Shown in pieces: positions 1-7,156 of a stretch of DNA of 32,952 nt. Origin of the DNA: JBGPIK01 sp041484845 (GTDB taxonomy: Bacteria; Desulfobacterota; Binatia; UBA9968). The notes under the pieces are model-generated. The model saw only the letters and a list, made by a program, of their open reading frames with translations, was not told the origin of the DNA and ran no database searches. The position numbers and the translations under genes are program-made. The DNA is taken from contig JBGPIK010000021.1 in the NCBI GenBank assembly GCA_041484845.1, positions 1 to 32,952 on the forward strand, written 5' to 3'. How positions within the stretch are numbered: position 1 is the first letter of the stretch; each line of letters begins with the position of its first letter.

Positions 1-110
1 CGCCTTGCACAGGACCTAACTATCAGCAATCGACATCCCAATATAAACGATGAGCTGACCCACACTACGACGACCCACCGGAAGAATCAAGGTGAAGCGG
101 CACTTGGACA

Positions 111-147
<37 letters not shown>

Positions 148-312
148 CGAAAACGAATGACGATTTTTAAGTTGCCGTTTTCACTCAAAAATTCAATCAA
201 TCTCAGTAGTTTACAGATTTCAGCGGCTTCACGTCTCTACTCTACCTATCACGAAATTTACCTCGGATTTTGCCCCAAAGTGGTGCCCGTCTCCAGTTTC
301 AAAGGAGCGTTT
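148..312. other. non-coding spacer between tRNA fragment and first small gene
   Basis: Relatively AT-rich sequence with no convincing gene. An open frame from 157 runs into the 313 gene, but its first 52 codons have no ribosome binding site and look random. A promoter for the small-gene operon should lie here, but I see no pair of -35 and -10 boxes with good spacing. Confidence 0.4.
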
Positions 313-441
313 ATGAGAAAAACATTATTCTCGCGGGGGCAGCAGGCGCCGCCGCCTACGCCGGCCGCTCCGCATCGCTGGCTTGAGATGTTGGTCCGCG
401 TGCTCGGCTTGCTGGCGATCGCGTCGTGGTGGCTGCCGTGA
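313..441 (+). CDS. small membrane-anchored phage protein
   Basis: 42 residues. The ATG at 313 has AAAGGAG at 301-307, five bases upstream, which decides this start over the in-frame ATG at 157. The N-terminal half is proline and alanine rich. The C-terminal 20 residues (LEMLVRVLGLLAIASWWLP) could form one membrane segment. The stop overlaps the next gene as GTGA, so the two are translationally coupled. Function unknown. It heads a string of small accessory genes. Confidence 0.55.
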   Translation: MRKTLFSRGQQAPPPTPAAPHRWLEMLVRVLGLLAIASWWLP

Positions 442-650
442 AAGGGTGCGGATTTTTTGACGGCAAGGTGGGCTATCACGGCCAACGCTACCAGGTGGTC
501 GCGGATCTGCGTGAGGGCGGCAAACTTCAAGTGATTGGATGGACCGACGATCCAACAGGCGGCGGCCTGATGAAAATGGCGATCGCATGGCCGGCGGTAA
601 TCAACCCGAGAGTGGAAGATCTCTTCCCGGAGTCCAAAAATGGCATGTAA
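438..650 (+). CDS. small conserved-type phage protein, function unknown
   Basis: 70 residues. I chose the GTG at 438 because it overlaps the upstream stop as GTGA; an earlier in-frame GTG at 426 is possible. The protein contains VIGWTDDPTGGGLMKM, a pattern (GWT-D/E-x-P-x-GGG) that I recall from small uncharacterised phage proteins. There is no membrane segment. It overlaps the next gene by 11 bp and is part of the coupled small-gene operon. Confidence 0.6.
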   Translation: MKGCGFFDGKVGYHGQRYQVVADLREGGKLQVIGWTDDPTGGGLMKMAIAWPAVINPRVEDLFPESKNGM

Positions 651-882
651 AATCATCGGCAACGTGATTGTTTGCGGTCCGCGCCCGCGGCGGCGAGCGC
701 TGTGTCAACAACCTGGCTGCGCAGCGGAATACACGAAGCTCTGCGATTATCCGCTTCCCTACAATAAAGGCCGGCGCCGGGCGACGTGCGACCGGCGACT
801 TTGCGATCGGTGCGCTGTCCACGTCCATCCCAATCGCGATCATTGTCCGGACCACCCCAAAAAACTGGATCCGACGCTATGA
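640..882 (+). CDS. cysteine-rich putative zinc-binding protein
   Basis: 80 residues and strongly basic. Cysteines and histidines are spaced as in a small zinc-binding protein: C22 and C27, C35, then C49, C54 and C57, with H61, H63, C69 and H72 near the C-terminus (CDRRLCDRCAVHV followed by CPDH). The pattern suggests one or two structural zinc sites, possibly nucleic-acid binding. This is inference from composition. The stop overlaps the next start as ATGA. Confidence 0.6.
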   Translation: MACKIIGNVIVCGPRPRRRALCQQPGCAAEYTKLCDYPLPYNKGRRRATCDRRLCDRCAVHVHPNRDHCPDHPKKLDPTL

Positions 883-1013
883 AAGGAGTTTGCCGGTTTG
901 GCTTTTATTTTTATCTTCTGTGGCTCGCGGCCTGGGCGCTGTTCGCATGGTTCGTCGTTTGGGGCGTCGTCAGACTCGCAGCGATCTTTAACACGATGGA
1001 GCCGGGCCAATGA
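879..1013 (+). CDS. single-span membrane peptide
   Basis: 44 residues starting at the ATG that overlaps the previous stop (ATGA). Residues 8-35 (FYFYLLWLAAWALFAWFVVW and onward) form one long, tryptophan-rich hydrophobic segment. GAAAGGAGTTTG lies inside the coding start and is not its binding site, so translation probably depends on coupling. Function unknown. It ends in another ATGA overlap. Confidence 0.5.
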   Translation: MKGVCRFGFYFYLLWLAAWALFAWFVVWGVVRLAAIFNTMEPGQ

Positions 1014-1189
1014 AACTCGATGAGGAAAAGATCGTCGGCTATGAAATCGATGTCGCCATCCGCGCAAGCATGGTGATGGAGGTCCAGAAAACTTTTCACT
1101 TCCGCGGCAGCCAGCGAACCGCCGAGCGTGAAACTGATAGATGGCGGCAGATACGGCGAGGGCGAGAGCGAAGAGTAGTGAACGAGTGA
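1010..1189 (+). CDS. small charged protein, unknown function
   Basis: 59 residues, starting at the ATG of an ATGA overlap at 1010 and ending with TGA at 1187-1189. It begins MKLDEEKIVGYEIDVAIRAS and ends in a very arginine-rich tail (residues about 38-55). The main support is its exact position in a chain of coupled genes; without it there would be a 180-base hole in an otherwise gap-free operon. No family recognised. Confidence 0.45.
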   Translation: MKLDEEKIVGYEIDVAIRASMVMEVQKTFHFRGSQRTAERETDRWRQIRRGRERRVVNE

Positions 1190-1196
1190 TTTGAAA

Positions 1197-1409
1197 ATGT
1201 CTGAACCTGAAAGTTTGGGTGAAGCGCTACCAAAAGAATGCGCGCGTGTCCGCGAACTGCAAGGCCTATACAAAGTGATCGGCAAGTCCGGCGCTTTCGC
1301 TCACGAAATGATGGAGCGTGCGCTTCGTCGCGCGGATAAAGCAATGATCGAGAACGATATCGTCGCCATGCTACAGGTCTACAAAGAACTGAAGGAGTTC
1401 ACGGCATGA
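1197..1409 (+). CDS. small helical phage protein, unknown function
   Basis: 70 residues beginning MSEPESLGEALP. The ATG at 1197 is preferred over an in-frame TTG at 1191. Composition and heptad-like spacing of Leu, Met and Ala suggest a mainly helical protein. The Shine-Dalgarno sequence is weak. The stop overlaps the next start as ATGA at 1406-1409. No family recognised. Confidence 0.55.
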   Translation: MSEPESLGEALPKECARVRELQGLYKVIGKSGAFAHEMMERALRRADKAMIENDIVAMLQVYKELKEFTA

Positions 1410-1648
1410 CTCACCACGTCGAAATAAAATTAAATCCGACCGGCCGTGGAACGATCCTCGTCGATGGCATCGATGTCAGCAGTCACACGTTCGGCATCGA
1501 GATCAAAAACAACTGCCGCGAAGGAACGACCGTGCGAGTCCAGCTGGCGGCCGGCAAGTCTGTGGACTTTGCCGCGGCAGTAGCTCACCTGGAATTGTCC
1601 GGCGCCTGTCCTATGTGCGGCAGCCTAATCACTATCGAAGCAAAGTGA
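1406..1648 (+). CDS. small phage protein with C-terminal CxxC
   Basis: 80 residues. The first 60 read as beta strands (VEIKLNPTGRGTILVDGIDV, then TFGIEIKNN and TTVRVQLAAG). The C-terminus has CPMCGS, a possible half zinc site. The start is fixed by the ATGA overlap. It resembles short beta-rich phage proteins of unknown function, but I cannot assign a family. Confidence 0.55.
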   Translation: MTHHVEIKLNPTGRGTILVDGIDVSSHTFGIEIKNNCREGTTVRVQLAAGKSVDFAAAVAHLELSGACPMCGSLITIEAK

Positions 1649-1691
1649 TGGATCGAGAAGAACTGACGTGCGCAAAATTTGGGGAGGTCGA

Positions 1692-2306
1692 ATGTTCTGG
1701 TTACTCCTGATGCTTACCGCTCCGATCCTAACCGTGGACGAAACAACTCAAATCCTCTCGTGGACGTGGCCGTCTAGCGTCCAGGTGGACTATCTCACAA
1801 TGAACTATCGCAACGATCCGACGCGTCTTACCATGACGCCTCTCAATCCCGCTTCTCTCTCGATCTCAATCCGCGCCGTCGTCACATCCGGCGGTCCATG
1901 GAACTGCGAACTCGTGGCCGCGGATTCACAAGGCAATTCACCGCTTTCCAACAACGTCTCGTTTCGCGCTTCGTCCGTCGTGCCGCCGATCGCTCCGAAT
2001 AATCTCACAGTGAAGCGACCGATGATTCTCGGCTTGTTTCTCTCTGTGGCCGCGTCCGTCGGCAATCCTTTTTGCAATGGATTTAATTTGCAAGCGACGA
2101 GCCCGGCGATCGACGCCGGCACTATAATCGAAGGCTTTCACTGTCCCGCGGCCGGGTCCGCTTTGGATCAACCTCGACTGTCTGACGGATCTAATTGTCA
2201 CGAGTGGTACGGCGCCGCGCCCGATATCGGCGCGTGCGAATACGTGCCGCCCTCTTCAACCGTTTCTCCGCCAGGCCAACCGGCAACTCTGAAGGTGAAT
2301 CAATGA
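1692..2306 (+). CDS. secreted-looking protein with beta-helix-type C-terminus
   Basis: 204 residues. I chose the ATG at 1692 because GGGGAGG lies at 1681-1687; a GTG at 1668 is in frame. Residues 1-15 (MFWLLLMLTAPILTV) are hydrophobic and could be a signal peptide or anchor. Residues about 16-100 look fibronectin-III-like. The C-terminal part has SPAIDAG followed by PDIGACEYVPP, the end signature often seen in secreted right-handed beta-helix proteins, although the beta-helix repeats themselves are missing. It may be a shortened surface protein, and its role is unknown. The stop overlaps the metallopeptidase start as ATGA. Confidence 0.55.
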   Translation: MFWLLLMLTAPILTVDETTQILSWTWPSSVQVDYLTMNYRNDPTRLTMTPLNPASLSISIRAVVTSGGPWNCELVAADSQGNSPLSNNVSFRASSVVPPIAPNNLTVKRPMILGLFLSVAASVGNPFCNGFNLQATSPAIDAGTIIEGFHCPAAGSALDQPRLSDGSNCHEWYGAAPDIGACEYVPPSSTVSPPGQPATLKVNQ

Positions 2307-2875
2307 GGGAAAAAAAACATGGCTACATCAAGACCGTCTCGCTTCGTGGCGTGAAAAAAAAACCGGACGCTCCGGTCGAACCGCCAGCGCCCGTGCAGAT
2401 CCCGAGGGACAGCGCGTTCGAGGAAGAAGATCAAGAGTATCTCCATTTCGATGACCTGTCCGAGTTCGCCAGTGAAGTAAAGAAGCGCACGCGTCCGGAT
2501 TTGGACGCCGTCAAGGTCGAGTTTCTTTGGAAGCGGATTGGCGGCGAGAAAGCCAAGCGCGAGATCTTGGGTAAGTGCGTGAAACCGGCGCCTCTCGTGA
2601 AGTTCTTCGTCGACGTCGACTTCATCATCTGGCTCGGTGCGGACAATGTTGCCCGATTCAAACCTACTTCCAAGCAATTAGAGGCGCTTGTCTTTCATGA
2701 GTTGGGTCACATATATGCGAGCGAGGGAGTTAAGTCATTGATAGGACACGACTTTGAGGCGTTTTGTAGTGAAGTGGAGCAATATGGAATGTGGAAGTCA
2801 GATCTCTTGGCAGCAGGTGGATCGTTTAAGGTTCAGTTGGATCTATTCGAGCAAAAGCAAAAGGAACAGACGTGA
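2303..2875 (+). CDS. putative phage zinc metallopeptidase
   Basis: 190 residues starting in an ATGA overlap. The catalytic signature is clear: VFHELGHIYAS supplies the HExxH zinc site near residue 136, and about 20 residues on HDFEAFCSEVEQYGMW supplies a further histidine and acidic residues. This matches the putative phage metallopeptidase family, whose members have a short HExxH core and a downstream HD motif. The first 60 residues are charged and probably flexible. Targets of this family are not established. Placement before the packaging genes would fit processing during takeover or assembly, which is inference. It ends the small-gene operon. Confidence 0.78.
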   Translation: MREKKHGYIKTVSLRGVKKKPDAPVEPPAPVQIPRDSAFEEEDQEYLHFDDLSEFASEVKKRTRPDLDAVKVEFLWKRIGGEKAKREILGKCVKPAPLVKFFVDVDFIIWLGADNVARFKPTSKQLEALVFHELGHIYASEGVKSLIGHDFEAFCSEVEQYGMWKSDLLAAGGSFKVQLDLFEQKQKEQT

Positions 2876-3289
2876 GATCCTTCGTTTTCATACACAGCGC
2901 TGCGCCATCTCAACGACCCTGCACGTTCACGCCCTCGCCCTTGTCCTTGGCCTGCTTCTCTTCTTCGGAGTGATCGTGGTGGCGTTTACTCACGCGCGCA
3001 TGGGCCAGTGCGTCAGTCAGTCAGTGATGAAACATGCACGCGCGATCGCATGTGGGCCAGTCTGCCCACGTCCGTCAGTGAACGAGAGCGCCAGTACGTG
3101 CGGCCTGTCTACACATGCGCGGACAGCGCGGTCTGTATCGATGCGTGAGTGCGTCTGTCCACTACAGATAGAGCAGCGACTTGATTATCGCCACATGAAA
3201 CATCGGGGACCCTGACGCTCGGCAAGCAAGACGGATATAGCGATGCGCGATTTTATTCTAGATTTTTCAGCCCCTTAGGGACTTATAAC
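2876..3289. other. 414-base spacer without a convincing gene
   Basis: No good coding frame. An open frame from 2754 to 3215 overlaps the metallopeptidase out of frame, has one hydrophobic stretch around 2920-2985 and then reads as low-quality, Cys- and Ser-rich sequence. The stretch contains GTCAGTCAGTCAGTG (3012-3026), recurring CCAGT and GTCAGT words, and a perfect hairpin GTGGGC-CAGTCT-GCCCAC at 3052-3069 with no T-run. It separates the small-gene operon from the packaging genes and could hold a promoter or a small RNA; neither is proven. Confidence 0.4.
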
Positions 3290-4102
3290 TTGAAAACTGG
3301 AAGTTTATTTTCGGGAGTCCACACGCGAGAGCCTTGGGCTAGAAGCAATCGGACGCGCTGGACCGTGCATCCGCGGCGATGCGCCTGGTGTGGCGATTTT
3401 TTCGAACCCATTCACGGCCGGCGTACTACTAAGTTTTGCTCGCGTAAATGTACGACGGCAGCAAGAAAAGAACGGATCATTTCGAATGCTGGCCTTTTCA
3501 AACCGGGCGAAACGAGTGGCCAATCACTAATCGAGAGGCGGTGCGTGGAATGCTCCGGCAAATTTATGGGATATCACGGAGAGCTGAGCTGCTCTCCCGA
3601 ATGCAAAGCGGCGCGGAGGAAAAAAAAGGAAGAAATCCAAAAACGGAAGAGAGTCGCGGCACGCGCCGTGCTCAGGGCAGCATTCAAGCCGGTCCCGTTC
3701 GTTTGCAAGGGATGCGGGATCAAGGCGTTCACGTCTTTCGATCACCCGAATAGGAAGGTTTTCCACAGCGATGAGTGCTTTCAGCGCTTCGTCACGAAGA
3801 CGCACGGCAAGCATCCAAAGCGCGCGCGCGCAAAGGGCGTGCCTTACGAATATTTCGAAGCCACGCGGATCTTTGAGCGCGATCACTGGCGCTGTCAACT
3901 GTGCGGCCGCAAAACACCCAAAAGACTGAGAGGAACTTCTCACCCGCGGGCGCCGACCCTCGATCACATCACGCCGATCGGTAAGGGCGGGAGCCACACT
4001 ATCGTCAACGTGCAGACGGCGTGCAAGGAATGCAACTCGGACAAAGGCTCGCGGGCTCTGGGTCAACTGCATCTAATCGCGTGGCTACCGAAGAGGGCGT
4101 GA
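3290..4102 (+). CDS. HNH endonuclease with N-terminal zinc fingers
   Basis: 270 residues from a TTG at 3290, with AGGGA at 3277-3281. A GTG at 3365 is an alternative that would remove only the leader. The N-terminal half has three CxxC-type treble-clef-like modules: CAWCGDFF with FCSRKC, CVECSGKF with CSPEC, and CKGCGIK with a downstream C. The C-terminal HNH domain has CQLCGRK, then LDHITPIGKGGSHTIVN, then ACKECNSDKG, giving the H-N-H and zinc residues. HNH proteins sit directly upstream of terminase genes in many cos phages and support DNA packaging cleavage. A free-standing homing nuclease is the alternative. Confidence 0.85.
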   Translation: MKTGSLFSGVHTREPWARSNRTRWTVHPRRCAWCGDFFEPIHGRRTTKFCSRKCTTAARKERIISNAGLFKPGETSGQSLIERRCVECSGKFMGYHGELSCSPECKAARRKKKEEIQKRKRVAARAVLRAAFKPVPFVCKGCGIKAFTSFDHPNRKVFHSDECFQRFVTKTHGKHPKRARAKGVPYEYFEATRIFERDHWRCQLCGRKTPKRLRGTSHPRAPTLDHITPIGKGGSHTIVNVQTACKECNSDKGSRALGQLHLIAWLPKRA

Positions 4103-4105
4103 TGA

Positions 4106-4669
4106 ATGGCAGAGTCTTCGAGCCAGGAACAGTTTGCGAAGATGGTGGGCATCACCCAACCGGCGGTCAGCCAACTCATCCGAAAGGGCGTGTTGACCCG
4201 CGGCGCGAACATCGTCGTGTGGATGCGCCAGTATTGCGAGAATCTTCGCAAGCAGGCCGCCGGGTGGCAATCGCAGGATGGACAACTCGATCTGATCGCG
4301 GAGCGTGCCCGGCTCGCCAAGCGGCAATCCGAAAAATTGGAGATGGAGAACGAGGAGCGACGCAAGGAACTGCTGCCGCGCGCGGCGATCGGCGAGCAAT
4401 TCGGCTACCTGGTCGCGACGATCCGTACCAAACTCCTAGCGCTGCCGAACAGGTTTCGCTCGCTCTCCCCTCAACTGTCGGTCAAGCAGGTCGATGTCCT
4501 CGATCGGCTCGTGCGCGAGATCTTGACCGAGCTGAGCAATGAACGTTTCCCCGCAGATATCCAGACAATCATCGACGAGTATTTTTCAACTCTTCACGCC
4601 GCCACCGAAAAGAACGGTAAGCCAGTGGGCGGACCATCACCGGATTCTGAGCCCGGAGTCAAGCGCTGA
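4106..4669 (+). CDS. terminase small subunit (Nu1-like)
   Basis: 187 residues; GAGGG at 4093-4097 fixes the ATG. Residues 7-30 (SQEQFAKMVGITQPAVSQLI) form a winged-helix or helix-turn-helix DNA-recognition module. It is followed by a basic helix RARLAKRQSEKLEMENEERR at about 69-90, typical of Nu1-type small subunits, and a C-terminal helical region. The protein would recognise the packaging site and recruit the large subunit. The last 131 bases also encode the start of the large terminase in another frame, an unusually long overlap. Confidence 0.85.
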   Translation: MAESSSQEQFAKMVGITQPAVSQLIRKGVLTRGANIVVWMRQYCENLRKQAAGWQSQDGQLDLIAERARLAKRQSEKLEMENEERRKELLPRAAIGEQFGYLVATIRTKLLALPNRFRSLSPQLSVKQVDVLDRLVREILTELSNERFPADIQTIIDEYFSTLHAATEKNGKPVGGPSPDSEPGVKR

Positions 4670-6449
4670 GCCAGGCAAATGGTACACGGATCGAACGCCC
4701 TACATGCGGGAGCCCTACGACGTGGTCACGGATCCGGAAGTCGAGACCGTCGTGTTCATGGCCAGCTCGCAGGTGGGCAAGACCGAGTATCTGTTAAACA
4801 TCAGCGGGTACTACATGAGCGAGGACCCGGCGCCGATCCTGCTCGTGGAGCCGACGCTCGATATCGCCGAGGCTTATTCGAAAGACCGGCTGGCACCGAT
4901 GATCCGCGACACGGCGGTCCTGACTCCGCTGATCGGCGAGACGCGCGCGAAGGATGGCAACAACAAGATCCTGCACAAGAAGTTTCCCGGCGGCCATATC
5001 ACCTTGACCGGATCGAACAGCGCCGCCGGCCTATCGAGCAGGCCAGTCCGGATCGTGCTCCTCGACGAGGTCGATCGCTATGCACCGTCCGCCGGCACTG
5101 AAGGAAATCCAATCAAGTTGGCAATCAAAAGAGCGACGACGTTTTGGAACCGAAAGAAAATTTATGCCAGCTCGCCCGGCATCAAGAACCTTTCCAACAT
5201 CGAGGCCGCCTTCAAGGCTTCCGATCAACGCTACTTTCACGTGCCGTGTCCGCTCTGCCACAAATCGCAGAAACTCGAATGGGGTTATGTGCGCTGGGAA
5301 GAGGGCAAGGCCGAGACCGCGGTTTATATTTGCCGTCACTGCGGCAGCGCATGGGACGACGGCCTCCGTCACGACGCCGTGCACGAGGGCAAGTGGATTG
5401 CTGAAGCCCCGTTCAACTCAATCGCCGGGTTTTTTATCTGGGAGGCTTACAATCCTTGGATCAAACTTTCGGAACTCGTTGCCGCGTTTCTGGACGCAAA
5501 CGAGCGCGCGAAGCAAGGCGACACGGAATCGCTGAAGGCGTTCGTCAACACTTCCCTCGGCGAGACATGGACGGAAGCGGCCGAGATCGCGGACCCGGAG
5601 CCGCTGCTCAAGCGGCGCGAAAATTACGCGGCCAAGAGCTTGCCGTGGCCGATTTTGTATTTGACCTGTGGCGTGGACGTCCAGGACGATCGGCTGGAAT
5701 ATGAAGTCGTCGGCTGGCGCGCGGAAAAACGAAACGAGACGGAGCAATCATGGGGTGTGGAGAACGGCGTGCTCTTAGGAGATCCAGCGAACGCCGACGT
5801 GTGGGAAGCGCTCGACGAAATTTTGCTGTCCGAGTGGCAAACCGAGGACGGCCGCGCGCTGCGGATCATGGCTACGGGGATCGATTCCGGCGGTCATCAC
5901 ACGCAAGACGTCTATCAATTCTGTAATCGGCGCGCCGGCCGGCACGTGTACGCAATTAAGGGCATGGACGGTCCGCGCCCCATGTGGCCGCCGCGCGCCG
6001 GCAAGTCGAAAAAATACCGCGGCACGAAGGTTTGGATCGTCGGCGTCGATACGGCTAAGGATGCGATCTACTCGCGCTTGAAGATCGAAGCGGTTGGCCC
6101 CGGCTACTGTCACTTTCCCGTGGCCTATGATGAGACGTTCTTCAGGCAATTGACTTCCGAGAAGGTCCGCACGGTTTTCGTCAAGGGATTTCCGCGTCGC
6201 CAATGGTACAAGGAACAGGCGGTCAGAAACGAAGCGCTCGATCGGCGCGCTTACGCCATGTGCGTTTTGCACTCGCGCGCGATCGCCTGGGAAGTCCTCG
6301 CGCGCGGAGCCAAGCCGCCGCCCGAACCGCCGGCAGCGCCGCCGTCCGGTGATGACAAGCCGCCGCCGGCAGCGCCGTCATCTCCACCTACGCCAGCTGC
6401 GGCGATCAACCGAAGATTTATAAGAGTTCGAATAGGAGGTTCACGTTGA
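4539..6449 (+). CDS. terminase large subunit, GpA family
   Basis: 636 residues. The conserved GpA N-terminus (RTVSQWADHHRILSPESS, residues 25-42) lies inside the small-subunit gene, and the only usable ATG before it is 4539, so the overlap is real. ATPase: Walker A-like ASSQVGKT at 75-82 and Walker B LLDEVD at 174-179. A zinc ribbon (CPLC at 237-240, CRHC at 265-268) follows. Nuclease: GVDVQDDRLEYEVVGW with D380, and GIDSGGHHT with D449. The C-terminus is a Pro/Ala-rich linker (about 595-620) ending in a basic tail, which may dock on the portal. It cuts and pumps DNA into the prohead. Confidence 0.93.
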   Translation: MNVSPQISRQSSTSIFQLFTPPPKRTVSQWADHHRILSPESSAEPGKWYTDRTPYMREPYDVVTDPEVETVVFMASSQVGKTEYLLNISGYYMSEDPAPILLVEPTLDIAEAYSKDRLAPMIRDTAVLTPLIGETRAKDGNNKILHKKFPGGHITLTGSNSAAGLSSRPVRIVLLDEVDRYAPSAGTEGNPIKLAIKRATTFWNRKKIYASSPGIKNLSNIEAAFKASDQRYFHVPCPLCHKSQKLEWGYVRWEEGKAETAVYICRHCGSAWDDGLRHDAVHEGKWIAEAPFNSIAGFFIWEAYNPWIKLSELVAAFLDANERAKQGDTESLKAFVNTSLGETWTEAAEIADPEPLLKRRENYAAKSLPWPILYLTCGVDVQDDRLEYEVVGWRAEKRNETEQSWGVENGVLLGDPANADVWEALDEILLSEWQTEDGRALRIMATGIDSGGHHTQDVYQFCNRRAGRHVYAIKGMDGPRPMWPPRAGKSKKYRGTKVWIVGVDTAKDAIYSRLKIEAVGPGYCHFPVAYDETFFRQLTSEKVRTVFVKGFPRRQWYKEQAVRNEALDRRAYAMCVLHSRAIAWEVLARGAKPPPEPPAAPPSGDDKPPPAAPSSPPTPAAAINRRFIRVRIGGSR

Positions 6450-7156
6450 AGCAAAAAAAAGAATCCGGTCTTCCCCAGACCGTCAAGGATCTGACTCCGG
6501 CGCCGTACAATCCGCGGCGGATATCCGATCAGGCCGGCGTCGCTCTCAGTTTCTCAATGAAGGAGTTCGGCGATCTCTCTGAAGTGGTCTTCAATTTAAA
6601 GACCCGACACTTGGTCTCTGGGCATCAACGCGCCGAACGACTGGAGCCCGGCGCGGCGATTGTGAACTACACCGAGTCGCGCGACGACATTGGAACGGTC
6701 GGCATGGCGTACATCAAAGAGGGAAAAAATCTCTGGCCGATCCGCTTCGTCGAGTGGGATGAATTGAAAGAGAAGGCCGCCAACATCGCGGCAAACAATC
6801 CTGAGATAGCCGGCGAATTCACCGAAGGGCTCACGGCGCTGCTGGCCGAGATCCAGGCCGGCAGTCCGGACGTTTACGATCAAGCGCTCCTCTATAAGAT
6901 CAAGCGCGACCTGGCGGAAGCGCTTGAGGAGGAGACCGAGGAGAATCTCTCCGACTTCGATCTCTCGCCGCTTCCTTACGAATCCTATGACTACGTTGTG
7001 CTGCTGTTCCGCAACGCGATCGACTGGACGTTCGCGCAGGAGCATTTCAAATTGAAAACCGTCAAGGACATTTCCGGCGGCAAGCAAAAGATCGGACGCG
7101 GGCGCGTGGTCGATGGCGCGGACTACATTAACAAAATGGTGAAACGTGGCTCGTAG
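6446..7156 (+). CDS. ParB/sulfiredoxin-like nuclease-domain protein
   Basis: 236 residues from a TTG start overlapping the TerL stop (TTGA). A near-perfect AGGAGGT at 6434-6440, five bases upstream, supports this unusual start. Residues 14-65 contain PYNPRRISDQAGVALSFSMK and LVSGHQRAERL, matching the ParB/Srx N-terminal domain found in phage ParB and DNA-methyltransferase proteins. KAANIAANNPEIAGEF also fits that group. The methyltransferase half is absent. Instead there is an acidic linker and a 50-residue tail beginning YDYVVLLFRNAIDW. It may nick or bind DNA, in packaging or DNA modification. The family is fairly sure; the role is inference. Confidence 0.75.
   Translation: MKQKKESGLPQTVKDLTPAPYNPRRISDQAGVALSFSMKEFGDLSEVVFNLKTRHLVSGHQRAERLEPGAAIVNYTESRDDIGTVGMAYIKEGKNLWPIRFVEWDELKEKAANIAANNPEIAGEFTEGLTALLAEIQAGSPDVYDQALLYKIKRDLAEALEEETEENLSDFDLSPLPYESYDYVVLLFRNAIDWTFAQEHFKLKTVKDISGGKQKIGRGRVVDGADYINKMVKRGS

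Noticed and set aside
157..312. Longer start for the first small gene
   Set aside because: No ribosome binding site at 157, and the extra 52 residues lack coding character. AAAGGAG directly supports 313.
2754..3215. Plus-strand open frame of 153 residues
   Set aside because: It overlaps the metallopeptidase out of frame, has no ribosome binding site, and its second half is low-complexity, Cys/Ser/His-rich sequence. One hydrophobic stretch is not enough.
3290..4102. Free-standing homing endonuclease that invaded the terminase region
   Set aside because: Not excluded, but HNH genes directly before small terminase are a normal packaging arrangement, and there is no sign of an interrupted gene or intron.
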